A stretch of 64,000 nucleotides of DNA from SZUA-368 sp028533045 (GCA_050031985.1 JBNAIG010000014.1:10131-74130), one strand, 5' to 3'; shown: positions 7,576 to 17,534, numbered from the stretch's first letter. Numbers and translations: made by a program. Notes: a model not told the origin generated them from the sequence alone.

Positions 7576-8007
7576 ATGGCTAAAAAGAAGGAAGTTGCGC
7601 AGATAAAACTGCAGGTTCCTGCTCAGAAAGCTACGCCGGCTCCTCCTGTAGGTCCCGCCTTGGGTCCTCACGGAGTACCTGCCCCTCAGTTTGTACAGCA
7701 GTTTAACGACCGTACAAAGAATATTGAGGCTGGCCTGCTAGTTCCCGTTGTAATTTCTGTTTTCAGTGACAGAAGTTTTACCTTTATCACCAAGACTCCC
7801 CCCGCGGCAGTTCTTATTAAGAAGGTTCTTGGTTTGGATAAGGGTTCCCCCGAGCCCCATGTTACTAAGGTTGCTACAATAACCAAGGAACAGCTTAAGG
7901 GAATCGCGGAGCAGAAGATGCCCGACCTGAATGCTAACGACATCGAAGCGGCGATTAAGATTATTGCCGGAACCGCCCGTTCTATGGGCGTAAAGGTGGA
8001 GGGCTAA
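7576..8007 (+). CDS. rplK: 50S ribosomal protein L11
   Basis: This 143-aa protein starts MAKKKEVAQIKLQVPAQKA. The proline-rich stretch PAPPVGPALGPHG forms the N-terminal domain that contacts GTPase factors and thiopeptides. The C-terminal rRNA-binding domain ends with IAGTARSMGVKVEG. L11 is part of the factor-binding stalk base on 23S rRNA. An AAGGAG ribosome site lies close upstream, overlapped by the proposed L1 control structure. rplA follows after three bases. Confidence 0.96.
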   Translation: MAKKKEVAQIKLQVPAQKATPAPPVGPALGPHGVPAPQFVQQFNDRTKNIEAGLLVPVVISVFSDRSFTFITKTPPAAVLIKKVLGLDKGSPEPHVTKVATITKEQLKGIAEQKMPDLNANDIEAAIKIIAGTARSMGVKVEG

Positions 8008-8010
8008 TCC

Positions 8011-8688
8011 GTGAAAAGAGGAAAGAAGTATAACGAAGCTGCAACCAAGGTTGAAGCGGGTAAGCTTTACGAAGTAGAAACGGCTATTGGTCTTGTTAAA
8101 GAGATGGCCTTTGCCAAGTTTGACGAAACTGTTGATGTTTCCGTTAAGCTGAATATTAAGAAGAATCACTCTATCCGTGATACTCTTGTTCTTCCCAACC
8201 AGTTTAAGGGTGAGAAGAAAGTTCTTGTTTTCGCCAAGGGCGACAAGGCTAAGGAAGCGGAAGAAGCCGGTGCTGCTTATGTTGGTGCCGAAGATCTGGT
8301 TGAAAAGATTAAGGGCGGTTGGCTCGATTTCGACGTTTGTGTGGCTACTCCCGACATGATGAAAGATGTTGGTAAGCTTGGTCCTGTTCTTGGTAGACGA
8401 GGTATGATGCCCAACCCCAAGACCAGAACCGTAACTATGGACGTTAAGGGAGCTCTTGCCGAACTTAAGAAAGGTCGAACCGAATATCGTGCCGACAAAA
8501 CCGGAGTAGTTCACATTGCTGTTGGTAAAGTATCCATGGATGCAGCCGGCATCAAAGAAAACGTTGAGCTTTTCCTGGGTGACCTGGTTAAGAAAAAGCC
8601 CTCCGATATTAAGGGTGATTTTGTGAAATCCGTTGCGATTTCTTCTTCCATGGGCCCCGGCGTAAAAGTCGAGTACCGGGCTAACTAA
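8011..8688 (+). CDS. rplA: 50S ribosomal protein L1
   Basis: The product forms the L1 stalk that releases E-site tRNA, and in many bacteria it represses its own mRNA. I use the GTG at 8011, three bases after the rplK stop, with GGAGGGC just upstream. The 225-aa product begins MKRGKKYNEAATKVE and contains the family signature around LGPVLGRRGMMPNPKTRT (residues 125-142). The probable target of its autogenous control lies at 7527-7563. Confidence 0.95.
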   Translation: MKRGKKYNEAATKVEAGKLYEVETAIGLVKEMAFAKFDETVDVSVKLNIKKNHSIRDTLVLPNQFKGEKKVLVFAKGDKAKEAEEAGAAYVGAEDLVEKIKGGWLDFDVCVATPDMMKDVGKLGPVLGRRGMMPNPKTRTVTMDVKGALAELKKGRTEYRADKTGVVHIAVGKVSMDAAGIKENVELFLGDLVKKKPSDIKGDFVKSVAISSSMGPGVKVEYRAN

Positions 8689-8698
8689 GGAGTAGAAA

Positions 8699-9229
8699 AT
8701 GGCTGAAAATAAAATACAACCGAATAAGTTGGAAGCTGTAGCTGCTCTTAAAGAGCAGTTCGGTGAAGTTACCGATTTCTTTTTTGCCGATTATCGTGGT
8801 CTGACTGTAGAGCAGATTACTGAACTTCGCGGCAACCTGAGAAAACTCGGTGCTGAGTTTCACGTAGTTAAGAATAACTACGCCAAGATTGCTTTTAAGC
8901 AGCTGGAAAAAGAAGGTCTTGACGGATTTCTCGTTGGACCTACTGCGATCGCCATCGTTAAAGATGAAGCCGGTCCCGTTGCCAAAGCACTTCTGGATTT
9001 TTCCGACGATGCCCCCGTTGAAGTAAAGGGTGGTTTCGTTGATGGTAACGTATTCGATACCAAGCAGGTTGAAGCTTTCTCCAAGCTGCCCACCAAGATC
9101 GAACTTATTCAGATGCTCATGGGTACCATGCAGGCTCCTGCACGGAACCTCGCCTGTGCGCTTAATGATGTTACCACCAAACTGGTTAGAACTCTCGATG
9201 CAGTTCGCGACCAGAAGGAAAACGCATAA
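8699..9229 (+). CDS. rplJ: 50S ribosomal protein L10
   Basis: L10 anchors the L7/L12 dimers at the stalk. The 176-aa product has the expected N-terminal rRNA-binding domain (KLEAVAALKEQFGE, then FFADYRGLTVEQITELR) and a C-terminal helix for L12 binding. It starts only ten bases after rplA, so the long L10(L12)4-binding leader known in E. coli and Bacillus is not present here. Any L10 autoregulation would need another site. Confidence 0.95.
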   Translation: MAENKIQPNKLEAVAALKEQFGEVTDFFFADYRGLTVEQITELRGNLRKLGAEFHVVKNNYAKIAFKQLEKEGLDGFLVGPTAIAIVKDEAGPVAKALLDFSDDAPVEVKGGFVDGNVFDTKQVEAFSKLPTKIELIQMLMGTMQAPARNLACALNDVTTKLVRTLDAVRDQKENA

Positions 9230-9242
9230 GTTTTTAAATAGT

Positions 9243-9279
9243 GCAGCGTAAGTCTTCGTAGTTGACATGCTTTCGCTGC
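9243..9279 (+). promoter_or_regulatory. Hairpin and TTGACA box in the rplJ-rplL gap
   Basis: GCAGCG (9243-9248) pairs with CGCTGC (9274-9279). The loop contains a perfect TTGACA (9262-9267), with AT-rich TAAATT-like candidates for a -10 near 9280-9290. It may be an extra promoter or a control hairpin that lets rplL be made in excess of rplJ, as L12 is needed in several copies per ribosome. The -10 is weak. Confidence 0.3.
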
Positions 9280-9305
9280 TAAATTAAATTAAAGGAGAAG
9301 ATAAT

Positions 9306-9683
9306 ATGACAACTGAAGAAATTCTGGATGCCATCGCTGGCATGACTGTACTTGAAGTTTCCGAGCTCGTTAAGGCTATGGAAGAAAAATTTGGCGTAAC
9401 CGCTGCTGCTCCCGTAGCTGTAGCTGCTGCTGCACCCGGTGCTGCTGCTGGTGCTGCTGCCGAAGAAAAGACTGAATTCGACGTAATCCTCAAGGGATTC
9501 GAAGCTTCCAAGAAGATCGCTGTGATCAAGGAAGTAAGAGGAATTACCGGTCTTGGTCTCAAGGAAGCTAAAGAGCTCGTTGAAGGCGGCGAAAAGGCTG
9601 TTAAAGAAGGCGTTTCTAAAGAAGAAGCTGAAGAAGTTAAGACTAAACTTGAAGGCGCCGGCGCAACTGTTGAAGTTAAATAA
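9306..9683 (+). CDS. rplL: 50S ribosomal protein L7/L12
   Basis: The 125-aa product has the L12 layout. An N-terminal dimerisation helix (EEILDAIAGMTVLEVSELVKAMEE) is followed by a flexible Ala/Gly/Pro hinge at about residues 37-55, and then by the C-terminal factor-binding domain with GLGLKEAKELVE. It recruits translation GTPases. An AAAGGAG site precedes the ATG, and 76 bases separate it from rplJ. Confidence 0.96.
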   Translation: MTTEEILDAIAGMTVLEVSELVKAMEEKFGVTAAAPVAVAAAAPGAAAGAAAEEKTEFDVILKGFEASKKIAVIKEVRGITGLGLKEAKELVEGGEKAVKEGVSKEEAEEVKTKLEGAGATVEVK

Positions 9684-9720
9684 TAGTAACTTTTACGGTT
9701 TAGTTAATTAAGTAACTCCT

Positions 9721-9755
9721 TATCCACTGGTAGGTGAGAAATCTACCAGTGGATA
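9721..9755 (+). promoter_or_regulatory. Perfect 13-bp hairpin between rplL and rpoB
   Basis: TATCCACTGGTAG (9721-9733) is the exact complement of CTACCAGTGGATA (9743-9755), with a nine-base loop. No T run follows, so it is not a normal terminator. In E. coli an RNase III-cleaved hairpin lies in the same rplL-rpoB gap; a processing or attenuation role here is inferred. The hairpin also rules out the upstream GTG at 9734 as the rpoB start. Confidence 0.75.
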
Positions 9756-9775
9756 ATTATATTCAGGGGGATATT

Positions 9776-12700
9776 GTGTTTACACGAGATAAGGCACAGA
9801 AAAGAGCTTTTATAGGGACGCCCGCACAAGAAGTCGTCTCCATGCCCAATCTTATTGATATTCAGTTATCATCATACGAAAAATTTTTACAGCTCGATCG
9901 GGTTAAGCAGGGGGAAGCCCTGGAAAACCGCGGTCTCCAGAGCGTTTTTGAAACAATTTTTCCCATCGAAAGCGCCAATGGCGAATTGGTGTTGGATTAC
10001 GATTTTTATACCCTGGACTTTGATGGTATCAAGTTCGATGAAGAGGGTTGTAAAAAGAAAGGACTCACTTTCGGCGTACCTGTAAAGGCCCGGATTAATC
10101 TGGTTTTCCAGAGTACCGGTGAAATTCGTCAGAAAGATATATATATGGGGGATATCCCCTTGATGACAGACCGGGGTACCTTCGTTATCAATGGTGCCGA
10201 AAGGGTTGTCGTTTCACAGATTCACCGTTCACCCGGTGTAATCTTTGCCAAAGACAAAGATGAAGTTTCTTCCCGTATTATTCCCTATCGGGGTTCCTGG
10301 CTGGAATTCGAGGTAGACGGTAAGAAAGATCTTATTTATACAAAAATTGACCGGAAAAAGAAGATCCTCGGTACTCTCTTCCTGAGAGCTCTGGGATTTG
10401 ATACCCGGGAAAAAATAATCGACCTCTTCTATAAAACTAAGAAGATGAAGGTTGTGGCCAATAAAGAGGGCGATAAGTCTCTTAATGGTCGCGTACTGGC
10501 TCGCGCCGTAATGGTTGAAGCCGATGGAGAAGAGAAGAAACTCTATTCCGCCGGTGTAAAAATCTACCCCAACGATATCGACGAACTGGTTCACTCCGGT
10601 GTTGAAAAGGTTGAGGTAATCGATTTTACAGCCAAGGGTTCTCTTAATTCGCAGGTTATTATTAACTGTTTTGACCGGGAAGAGTCCCGATTCAACGGTG
10701 ATGAAATCAGCGATGAGCCCAGCCGTGCCGATGCTATTTCTACTATTTACTCCATCCTCATGCCCGGTGAGCCTATCACCATCGAAAATGCCGAGAAAGA
10801 TCTGAACTCCATGTTCTTCTCTTCCCGTCGTTACGACTTGGGCCTTGTAGGTCGGTATAAGCTAAACAAAAAGTTTGACCATGGTGTAGCCATGGATGAG
10901 CACGTTCTCACCAAGGAAGATATTACACGGACCATGGACTGGTTGATTCGCGTTTACGAAGGCGATGAAAACGTGGATGATATCGACCACTTGGGTAACC
11001 GACGTGTTCGATCCGTTGGCGAGCTTCTGGAAAACGCCCTCAAAACGGCCTTTACCAGAATGGAAAGAATCTCCAAGGAAAGAATGTCTCTTAAGGATGT
11101 GGAAACCCTCAAGCCTCAGGATCTTATTTCCATTAAGCCCGTTGTGGCGGCCATAAAGGAATTCTTCGGTTCAAGTCAGCTTTCCCAGTTCATGGACCAG
11201 GTTAACCCCCTGGCGGAACTGACTCATAAGAGACGTTTGAATGCTCTCGGACCGGGTGGTCTTTCTCGAGACCGTGCCGGATTTGAGGTACGAGACGTAC
11301 ACTATACTCACTACGGAAGAATGTGTCCCATTGAAACGCCTGAAGGTCCGAATATCGGTCTTATTGTTTCTTTGGCCAACTATACCCGTGTAAACGATTA
11401 TGGTTTCCTTGAAACTCCCTATAGAAAGGTTGTTGACGGCGTGGCTACCAAAGAGGTGGAATATCTTTCCGCTATGGACGAAGAGCGAAATTACATCGCC
11501 CAGGCCAGTGCTGTTATCGACGAAAAGGGTCGGTTCCAGGAAAAGGCTGTTGCTGTAAGACGGTCCGGTGACTATACCGTTCAGGATCCTAAAGACATCA
11601 GCTACATGGACGTTTCTCCCCGTCAGATTATTTCTACTGCGGCCTCTCTTATTCCTTTTCTGGAACACGATGATGCTAACCGTGCTCTCATGGGTTGTAA
11701 CATGCAGCGTCAGGCTGTTCCTTTGATGTTCCCCGAAGCACCCATTGTCGGAACCGGTATGGAAGGTAAGGCTGCCTATGACTCAGGCGTAGTTGTTAAG
11801 GCTAAGAGAGCCGGTACGGTAAGCTATGTGAGTGCGGTTAAGATTGTAATCGATCCGGACGAAAAGAGCGCTCCCGAGGATAAGGACGAATACACCCTGC
11901 AGAAGTTCCGCAGAACTAACCAGGACACCTGTTTTAACAATAGACCGATTGTGGCTTTGGGCGAACGGGTAGAGGCTGGCGGTCTTTTGGCTGACGGTCC
12001 TTCCACTGCGAACGGTGAAATATCACTGGGACGTAACCTGCTGGTAGGTTTCGTACCCTGGAACGGATATAACTATGAGGATGCTGTTCTTATCTCTGAA
12101 AAGGTTGTTAAGGACGACTATTATACCTCTATCCATATTAAGGAATTCAGCACTGAGATTCGGGAAACCAAGCTCGGACCTGAAAAACTGACCCGGGATA
12201 TACCCAATGTTTCCGACAAGGCTCTTGAGAACCTTGATGCGGAAGGTATTATCCGAGTCGGTGCTAAGGTTCACTCCGGCGATATCCTCGTTGGTAAGGT
12301 GACTCCTAAGTCCGAGACGGAAACGACTCCCGAGTTTAAGCTGCTTAACTCCATCTTTGGTGAAAAGGCTAAGGAAGTTCGTGACTCTTCCCTGAGACTC
12401 CCCCACGGTGCCCAGGGTACGATTATCGACATTCAGAGACTTAAGAGATCTGAAGGCGATGACCTGAGCCCCGGTGTTGACGAAGTGGTTAAGGTTCTCC
12501 TCGCTACCAAGCGTAAGCTTAAAGAGGGAGACAAGATGGCCGGTCGTCACGGAAACAAGGGGGTTGTAGCCCTTGTTCTTCCCGAAGAGGACATGCCTTT
12601 TATGGAAGACGGTACTCCCCTGGAGGTTTGTTTGAACCCCCTTGGTGTACCTTCCCGAATGAACATTGGTCAGATCATGGAAACCATGCTCGGAATGGCC

Positions 12701-13273
12701 GGAGCTCAGTTGGGTAAAATGTACGAAACGCCTGTATTCCAGTCCGTTTCTACAGAAGAGATAAACAATCAGCTGGCCGAAGCAGGCATACCTGAAGCTT
12801 CCAAAATCCAGCTGCGCGACGGACGGACCGGTGATCTTCTGGATAACCCCGTATTCGTCGGATATATGTACTACTTGAAACTGCATCACCTTGTTGATGA
12901 CAAGATGCACGCCCGTTCAACCGGACCTTACTCGCTGGTTACCCAGCAGCCCCTTGGTGGTAAGGCTCAGTTCGGTGGTCAGCGTCTGGGAGAAATGGAA
13001 GTATGGGCCCTTGAGGCCTACGGTGCTGCCAATACTCTTCAGGAACTTATGACCATTAAGTCGGACGATATGACCGGTCGTACTAAAATCTACGAAGCGA
13101 TTGTTAAGGGTGAGGCTACCACAAGTGCCGGTATCCCCGAATCGTTTAACGTACTTGTACAGGAATTAAGAGGTCTTGCTCTGGATGTTGAAATCTTCGA
13201 CTCCAAGGGTAAGCAGGTTCCCTTTACCGAAAGGGATGAAGAGCTGCTGAATAGACAGGATAACCGCTTCTAA
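9776..13273 (+). CDS. rpoB: DNA-directed RNA polymerase subunit beta
   Basis: The 1165-aa beta subunit forms one pincer and much of the active site of RNA polymerase. I start at GTG 9776, which has CAGGGGG five bases upstream. The longer GTG at 9734 lies in the loop of the preceding hairpin. Conserved blocks include SSQLSQFMDQ, THKRRLNALGPGG, HYGRMCPIETPEGPNIGL and the C-terminal FGGQRLGEMEVWALEAYGAA. The residue equivalent to E. coli Ser-531 is Asn-489 (codon 11240-11242), the change associated with natural rifampicin resistance in spirochaetes. The E. coli Asn-518 equivalent is Val. rpoC follows after 13 bases. Confidence 0.97.
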   Translation: MFTRDKAQKRAFIGTPAQEVVSMPNLIDIQLSSYEKFLQLDRVKQGEALENRGLQSVFETIFPIESANGELVLDYDFYTLDFDGIKFDEEGCKKKGLTFGVPVKARINLVFQSTGEIRQKDIYMGDIPLMTDRGTFVINGAERVVVSQIHRSPGVIFAKDKDEVSSRIIPYRGSWLEFEVDGKKDLIYTKIDRKKKILGTLFLRALGFDTREKIIDLFYKTKKMKVVANKEGDKSLNGRVLARAVMVEADGEEKKLYSAGVKIYPNDIDELVHSGVEKVEVIDFTAKGSLNSQVIINCFDREESRFNGDEISDEPSRADAISTIYSILMPGEPITIENAEKDLNSMFFSSRRYDLGLVGRYKLNKKFDHGVAMDEHVLTKEDITRTMDWLIRVYEGDENVDDIDHLGNRRVRSVGELLENALKTAFTRMERISKERMSLKDVETLKPQDLISIKPVVAAIKEFFGSSQLSQFMDQVNPLAELTHKRRLNALGPGGLSRDRAGFEVRDVHYTHYGRMCPIETPEGPNIGLIVSLANYTRVNDYGFLETPYRKVVDGVATKEVEYLSAMDEERNYIAQASAVIDEKGRFQEKAVAVRRSGDYTVQDPKDISYMDVSPRQIISTAASLIPFLEHDDANRALMGCNMQRQAVPLMFPEAPIVGTGMEGKAAYDSGVVVKAKRAGTVSYVSAVKIVIDPDEKSAPEDKDEYTLQKFRRTNQDTCFNNRPIVALGERVEAGGLLADGPSTANGEISLGRNLLVGFVPWNGYNYEDAVLISEKVVKDDYYTSIHIKEFSTEIRETKLGPEKLTRDIPNVSDKALENLDAEGIIRVGAKVHSGDILVGKVTPKSETETTPEFKLLNSIFGEKAKEVRDSSLRLPHGAQGTIIDIQRLKRSEGDDLSPGVDEVVKVLLATKRKLKEGDKMAGRHGNKGVVALVLPEEDMPFMEDGTPLEVCLNPLGVPSRMNIGQIMETMLGMAGAQLGKMYETPVFQSVSTEEINNQLAEAGIPEASKIQLRDGRTGDLLDNPVFVGYMYYLKLHHLVDDKMHARSTGPYSLVTQQPLGGKAQFGGQRLGEMEVWALEAYGAANTLQELMTIKSDDMTGRTKIYEAIVKGEATTSAGIPESFNVLVQELRGLALDVEIFDSKGKQVPFTERDEELLNRQDNRF

Positions 13274-13286
13274 GAGGAGGGAATTG

Positions 13287-16200
13287 ATGAAAGATATACA
13301 GGACTTTGACAGCCTGAAAATTAAGCTGGCCTCGCCCGATCAAATCCGGGCCTGGTCCTACGGCGAAGTAAAAAAGCCGGAAACCATAAATTACCGTACT
13401 CTTAGACCGGAAAAGGACGGACTTTTCTGTGAAAGAATCTTCGGTACGACCAAAGAGTGGGAATGTTACTGTGGTAAGTTCAAATCCATCCGCTATAAGG
13501 GTGTTATTTGTGACCGCTGTGGTGTAGAAGTTACCCACTTTAAGGTAAGACGTGAGAGAATGGGCCATATTGAGCTCGCTTCTCCCGTGTCTCACATTTG
13601 GTATTACCGATCCGTTCCTTCCCGAATGGGTCTGCTTCTCGATCTCTCTATCGCCGCTCTTCGGTCCGTACTCTACTACGAAAAGTACATTGTTACCGAA
13701 GTAGGTGATACGGACCTCCGAAAAATGCAGCTCCTCTCTGAGGAAGAGTATATCGAGGCTCGTGAGCGTTACGGAATGTCCTTCTCTGCCGGAATGGGTG
13801 CAGAAGGTATCCGAACTCTCCTGGAAACCCTCGATCTGGAAGGTCTTAGTCAGGAACTGAGAGCCAAGATGATCGAAAAGGGAGCCAAGGCGGACAAGCG
13901 ACTCCTCAAGAGAATCGAGATTGTAGAGAATTTCCGAGATTCGGTTAACAAGCCCGAATGGATGATTCTCGATACCATCCCGGTCATTCCCCCCGAACTG
14001 CGACCGATGGTACAGCTCGATGGTGGACGATTTGCTACCTCTGACTTGAACGACCTCTATCGTCGTGTAATTAACAGGAATAACCGTCTCAAGAGACTAA
14101 TGGCTGTAAACGCCCCTGATATTATCATTCGAAACGAAAAGCGAATGCTTCAGGATGCTGTTGACGCCCTCTTTGACAATACAAAGAAGAAAAAGGTTGT
14201 TAAGGGAGCTTCCAACAGACCCCTTAAATCTCTTTCTGACCTTCTCAAGGGTAAGCAGGGACGATTCCGACAGAACCTCCTGGGTAAGCGTGTAGACTAC
14301 TCCGGTCGATCTGTAATTATCGTAGGTCCCAGTCTTAAGCTCCATCAGTGTGGTCTTCCCGCCAAGATGGCACTTGAACTCTACAAGCCCTTTATCATGA
14401 AGAAACTTGTAGACAAAGATGTTGTTTACAACATTAAAAAGGCTAAAAACCTGGTAGAACAGGAAACCAGCGAAGTTTGGGCCGTTCTTGACGAAGTCGT
14501 TAAGGAACACCCGGTTATGCTTAACCGAGCGCCCACTCTGCACCGTCTTGGTATCCAGGCTTTCGAGCCCGTACTGGTAGAGGGAAAGGCTATTCGTCTT
14601 CACCCCCTCGTATGTACTGCCTTTAACGCCGACTTTGACGGAGACCAGATGGCCGTTCACGTGCCTCTGACTCAGGGAGCTCAGATTGAGTGCTGGACCC
14701 TGATGCTCTCCAATACAAACTTGATGAACCCCGCCAACGGACAGCCCGTTGTATTCCCTTCTCAGGATATGGTACTTGGTATTTACATGCTTACCAAGAA
14801 CAAGCCCGGTGAAGTGGGTGAGGGACGATTCTTTTCCAACAGCGATGAGTGTCTTATGGCTCTCGAAGCCGGTTCCGTAGGTTACGGTTCACTCGTTAAA
14901 GTTAAGATTAACGGTGAATTCGTGGAAACCACTCCCGGACGAGTGATCTTTAACGACCTCATGCCCGACTGTATCGATTTCGTTAACGAAACCCTCGGTG
15001 ATAAGGAAATCCGGAAGCTCATCGTACAGACCCACGAACAGTTTGGTGCTGCTACAACCGTAGAGATGCTCGACCTGGTTAAAGATACCGGTTACCGCTA
15101 CGCTTTTAAGCTTGGTGCTACCATCGGTATGGACGACATTGTTGTTCCCGACGAAAAGAAAAAGCTTATCTCCGATGCTAACTCAGAAGTAGACAAGATT
15201 CAGTCTCAGTACCGGTCCGGTCATATTACTTCCGATGAAAGATACAACAAGACCGTTGAGGTCTGGAGTAAGACTAACGAAGAATTGACCAACGTGATGA
15301 TGAGTCACCTTAAGTCTCACCGCGGCGGTTTTAATAATGTCTTTATGATGGCCGACTCCGGTGCTCGAGGTTCGAGAAACCAGATCCGTCAGCTGGCCGG
15401 TATGCGTGGTTTGATGGCTAAACCTTCCGGTGATATCATCGAACTGCCCATCCGTTCCAACTTTAAAGAAGGTCTTTCCGTATTGGAGTTCTTTATCTCC
15501 ACCAACGGTGCCCGTAAGGGACTTTCCGATACGGCTCTTAAGACTGCCGATGCCGGTTACCTTACCAGACGTCTCGTTGATATTGCCCAGGATGTGGTTG
15601 TTAACGAAGATGACTGTGGAACCATTAATGGTATTGAAATCACCGCCCTTAAGGATGGTGAGGAAATTGTAGAATCCCTGGCAGACAGAATTCAGGGTCG
15701 ATTTACTCTCGAACGTGTTAAGCACCCCATTACCGGTGAGGTTCTTATCGATGTTAACGAGGAAGTTACCGACCTTGTTGCCCGTCAGCTTGAAGAGATC
15801 GGTGTTGAATCGGTTAAGGTAAGAACAGTTCTTACCTGTGAAGCGAAGCACGGGGTTTGTCGAAAGTGTTACGGCCGTGACCTGGCTTCCAAAAAGACCG
15901 TTCACATTGGTGAAGCCGTTGGTATCATCGCTGCCCAGTCAATCGGTCAGCCCGGTACGCAGCTAACCATGAGAACCTTCCATGTTGGTGGTACGGCCAG
16001 CACCGTATCCGAGGATAACCGTATTGCCCTAAGATATCCCGTCCTTGTGCAGGATATTCGTGGTAACCGTGTTCCTCTGGATGATGGAAATGCCCTTTTT
16101 ACCAGAAAAGGTTTCCTTTCCGTAGCAAAAATACTTGAAGAAGTTAAACTTGGTTCAAAAGATGAAGTTCTCGTTGAAGATGGCCAGAAGGTTATCAAGG

Positions 16201-17534
16201 GAGAACCCATTATTAAGAGAAACGGAGAAGAGGTCCTTGCCGAGGACATCGCCTTCGTATCTCTCCAGGGTAAGGAACTGCTTCTTATCGCCCAAACCCA
16301 GAAGCTTGAGGTAAGAAACGGATCTACCCTGATGATAAAAGAGGGACAGATTGTTCCCGCCGATGAATCGATTGCTATCTTTGACCCTTTTAGTGATCCC
16401 ATCATTGCAGAACAGACCGGTAAGGTTAAGTTTGAAGATATCGTAGAAGGTTCTACCCTCCGTAAAGAGGTTAACGACGATACGGGTAACATCGAACTTA
16501 AAATTACTGAGTTTGCCCTTGAATCCATGCAGCCCAGAATTGTGCTTGTTAATGGTGACGGGGAAGAAGTGGGAGCTTACCAGCTTCCCGGTAACGCTTA
16601 CCTGAACGTAGAAGACGGTCAGGATGTTAAAGCGGGTACTACCCTGGCGAAGATGCTCAAAGAGAGTGCCAAGACCCAGGATATTACCGGGGGTCTTCCC
16701 CGAGTTGGTGAGCTTTTCGAAGCCCGTCGGCCCCGTGAAGCAGCTATTTTGGCTGCCGTGAGCGGTACGGTTCAGTTTGCCGGACTCTCCAAGGGTAAGA
16801 GAAGCATTCTCGTTGTCGATCCTTGGGGTAAGGAGTACAAGCATATGGTTCCCATGGGAAAACACTTGCTTGTACGTGACGGCGATGAGGTAGAAGCTGC
16901 CGAACCTCTGTGTGAAGGTGCTATTGACCCCCACGATATTCTGGCTATTAAGGGTGAAAACGCCCTTCAGTCCTATCTTGTGGATGAGGTTCAGGAAGTT
17001 TACCGAATGCAGGGGGTAACCATCAATGACAAGCACATTGGTGTAATTATCCGGCAGATGATGAAGAAAGTAGAAATTATGGATGTGGGTGATACAAACT
17101 TTATCTTTGGTCAGCACATTGATAAGTATACTTTCCGGAAAGAGAACGAAAAGGTTGTACGTGAAGGTGGTTTGCCCGCCGTTGCCAAACCTCTTCTTCT
17201 TGGTATTACACGGGCGTCCCTGAATATTGATTCCTGGATTTCTGCGGCCTCCTTCCAGGAGACCACGAGGGTTCTGACCAATGCGGCTATCGCCGGTCAG
17301 TACGATTACCTCCGCGGACTTAAGGAAAACGTAATCATCGGACATATGATTCCCGCCGGTACCGGTATCAAACAGTACAAGGACATGAAGTTGTTTACAG
17401 AAGAACAGAGTGACCTTGATGCCCATGTTCAGGAAGTTCTTGAACAGCGACGGAAAGAAAAGGAAGCGGAAGAAGCTGCCATGGCCGAAGACGACAAGTT
17501 GGCTAGCTTAAACGCAAAAGTTACAGAAGAATAA
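13287..17534 (+). CDS. rpoC: DNA-directed RNA polymerase subunit beta'
   Basis: This 1415-aa subunit contains the catalytic Mg-binding motif NADFDGDQMAVH. The first zinc site reads CYCGKFKS...CDRCGVEV near residues 54-78, and the second includes CEAKHGVCRKCYGRDL. I use ATG 13287, with AGGAGGG upstream; the in-frame TTG one codon earlier is less likely. The C-terminus ends in a charged KEKEAEEAAMAEDDK tail. Length and order are standard, with no split or long lineage insert noticed. It closes the rpoBC unit, and a new promoter for rpsL begins about 20 bases after its stop. Confidence 0.97.
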   Translation: MKDIQDFDSLKIKLASPDQIRAWSYGEVKKPETINYRTLRPEKDGLFCERIFGTTKEWECYCGKFKSIRYKGVICDRCGVEVTHFKVRRERMGHIELASPVSHIWYYRSVPSRMGLLLDLSIAALRSVLYYEKYIVTEVGDTDLRKMQLLSEEEYIEARERYGMSFSAGMGAEGIRTLLETLDLEGLSQELRAKMIEKGAKADKRLLKRIEIVENFRDSVNKPEWMILDTIPVIPPELRPMVQLDGGRFATSDLNDLYRRVINRNNRLKRLMAVNAPDIIIRNEKRMLQDAVDALFDNTKKKKVVKGASNRPLKSLSDLLKGKQGRFRQNLLGKRVDYSGRSVIIVGPSLKLHQCGLPAKMALELYKPFIMKKLVDKDVVYNIKKAKNLVEQETSEVWAVLDEVVKEHPVMLNRAPTLHRLGIQAFEPVLVEGKAIRLHPLVCTAFNADFDGDQMAVHVPLTQGAQIECWTLMLSNTNLMNPANGQPVVFPSQDMVLGIYMLTKNKPGEVGEGRFFSNSDECLMALEAGSVGYGSLVKVKINGEFVETTPGRVIFNDLMPDCIDFVNETLGDKEIRKLIVQTHEQFGAATTVEMLDLVKDTGYRYAFKLGATIGMDDIVVPDEKKKLISDANSEVDKIQSQYRSGHITSDERYNKTVEVWSKTNEELTNVMMSHLKSHRGGFNNVFMMADSGARGSRNQIRQLAGMRGLMAKPSGDIIELPIRSNFKEGLSVLEFFISTNGARKGLSDTALKTADAGYLTRRLVDIAQDVVVNEDDCGTINGIEITALKDGEEIVESLADRIQGRFTLERVKHPITGEVLIDVNEEVTDLVARQLEEIGVESVKVRTVLTCEAKHGVCRKCYGRDLASKKTVHIGEAVGIIAAQSIGQPGTQLTMRTFHVGGTASTVSEDNRIALRYPVLVQDIRGNRVPLDDGNALFTRKGFLSVAKILEEVKLGSKDEVLVEDGQKVIKGEPIIKRNGEEVLAEDIAFVSLQGKELLLIAQTQKLEVRNGSTLMIKEGQIVPADESIAIFDPFSDPIIAEQTGKVKFEDIVEGSTLRKEVNDDTGNIELKITEFALESMQPRIVLVNGDGEEVGAYQLPGNAYLNVEDGQDVKAGTTLAKMLKESAKTQDITGGLPRVGELFEARRPREAAILAAVSGTVQFAGLSKGKRSILVVDPWGKEYKHMVPMGKHLLVRDGDEVEAAEPLCEGAIDPHDILAIKGENALQSYLVDEVQEVYRMQGVTINDKHIGVIIRQMMKKVEIMDVGDTNFIFGQHIDKYTFRKENEKVVREGGLPAVAKPLLLGITRASLNIDSWISAASFQETTRVLTNAAIAGQYDYLRGLKENVIIGHMIPAGTGIKQYKDMKLFTEEQSDLDAHVQEVLEQRRKEKEAEEAAMAEDDKLASLNAKVTEE

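Noticed and set aside
8689..8698. L10 leader upstream of rplJ
   Set aside because: Only ten bases separate rplA and rplJ, which is too short for the known kink-turn leader.
9734..9775. Upstream GTG start for rpoB
   Set aside because: That GTG lies in the loop of a perfect 13-bp hairpin and lacks a ribosome site. GTG 9776 has CAGGGGG at proper spacing.
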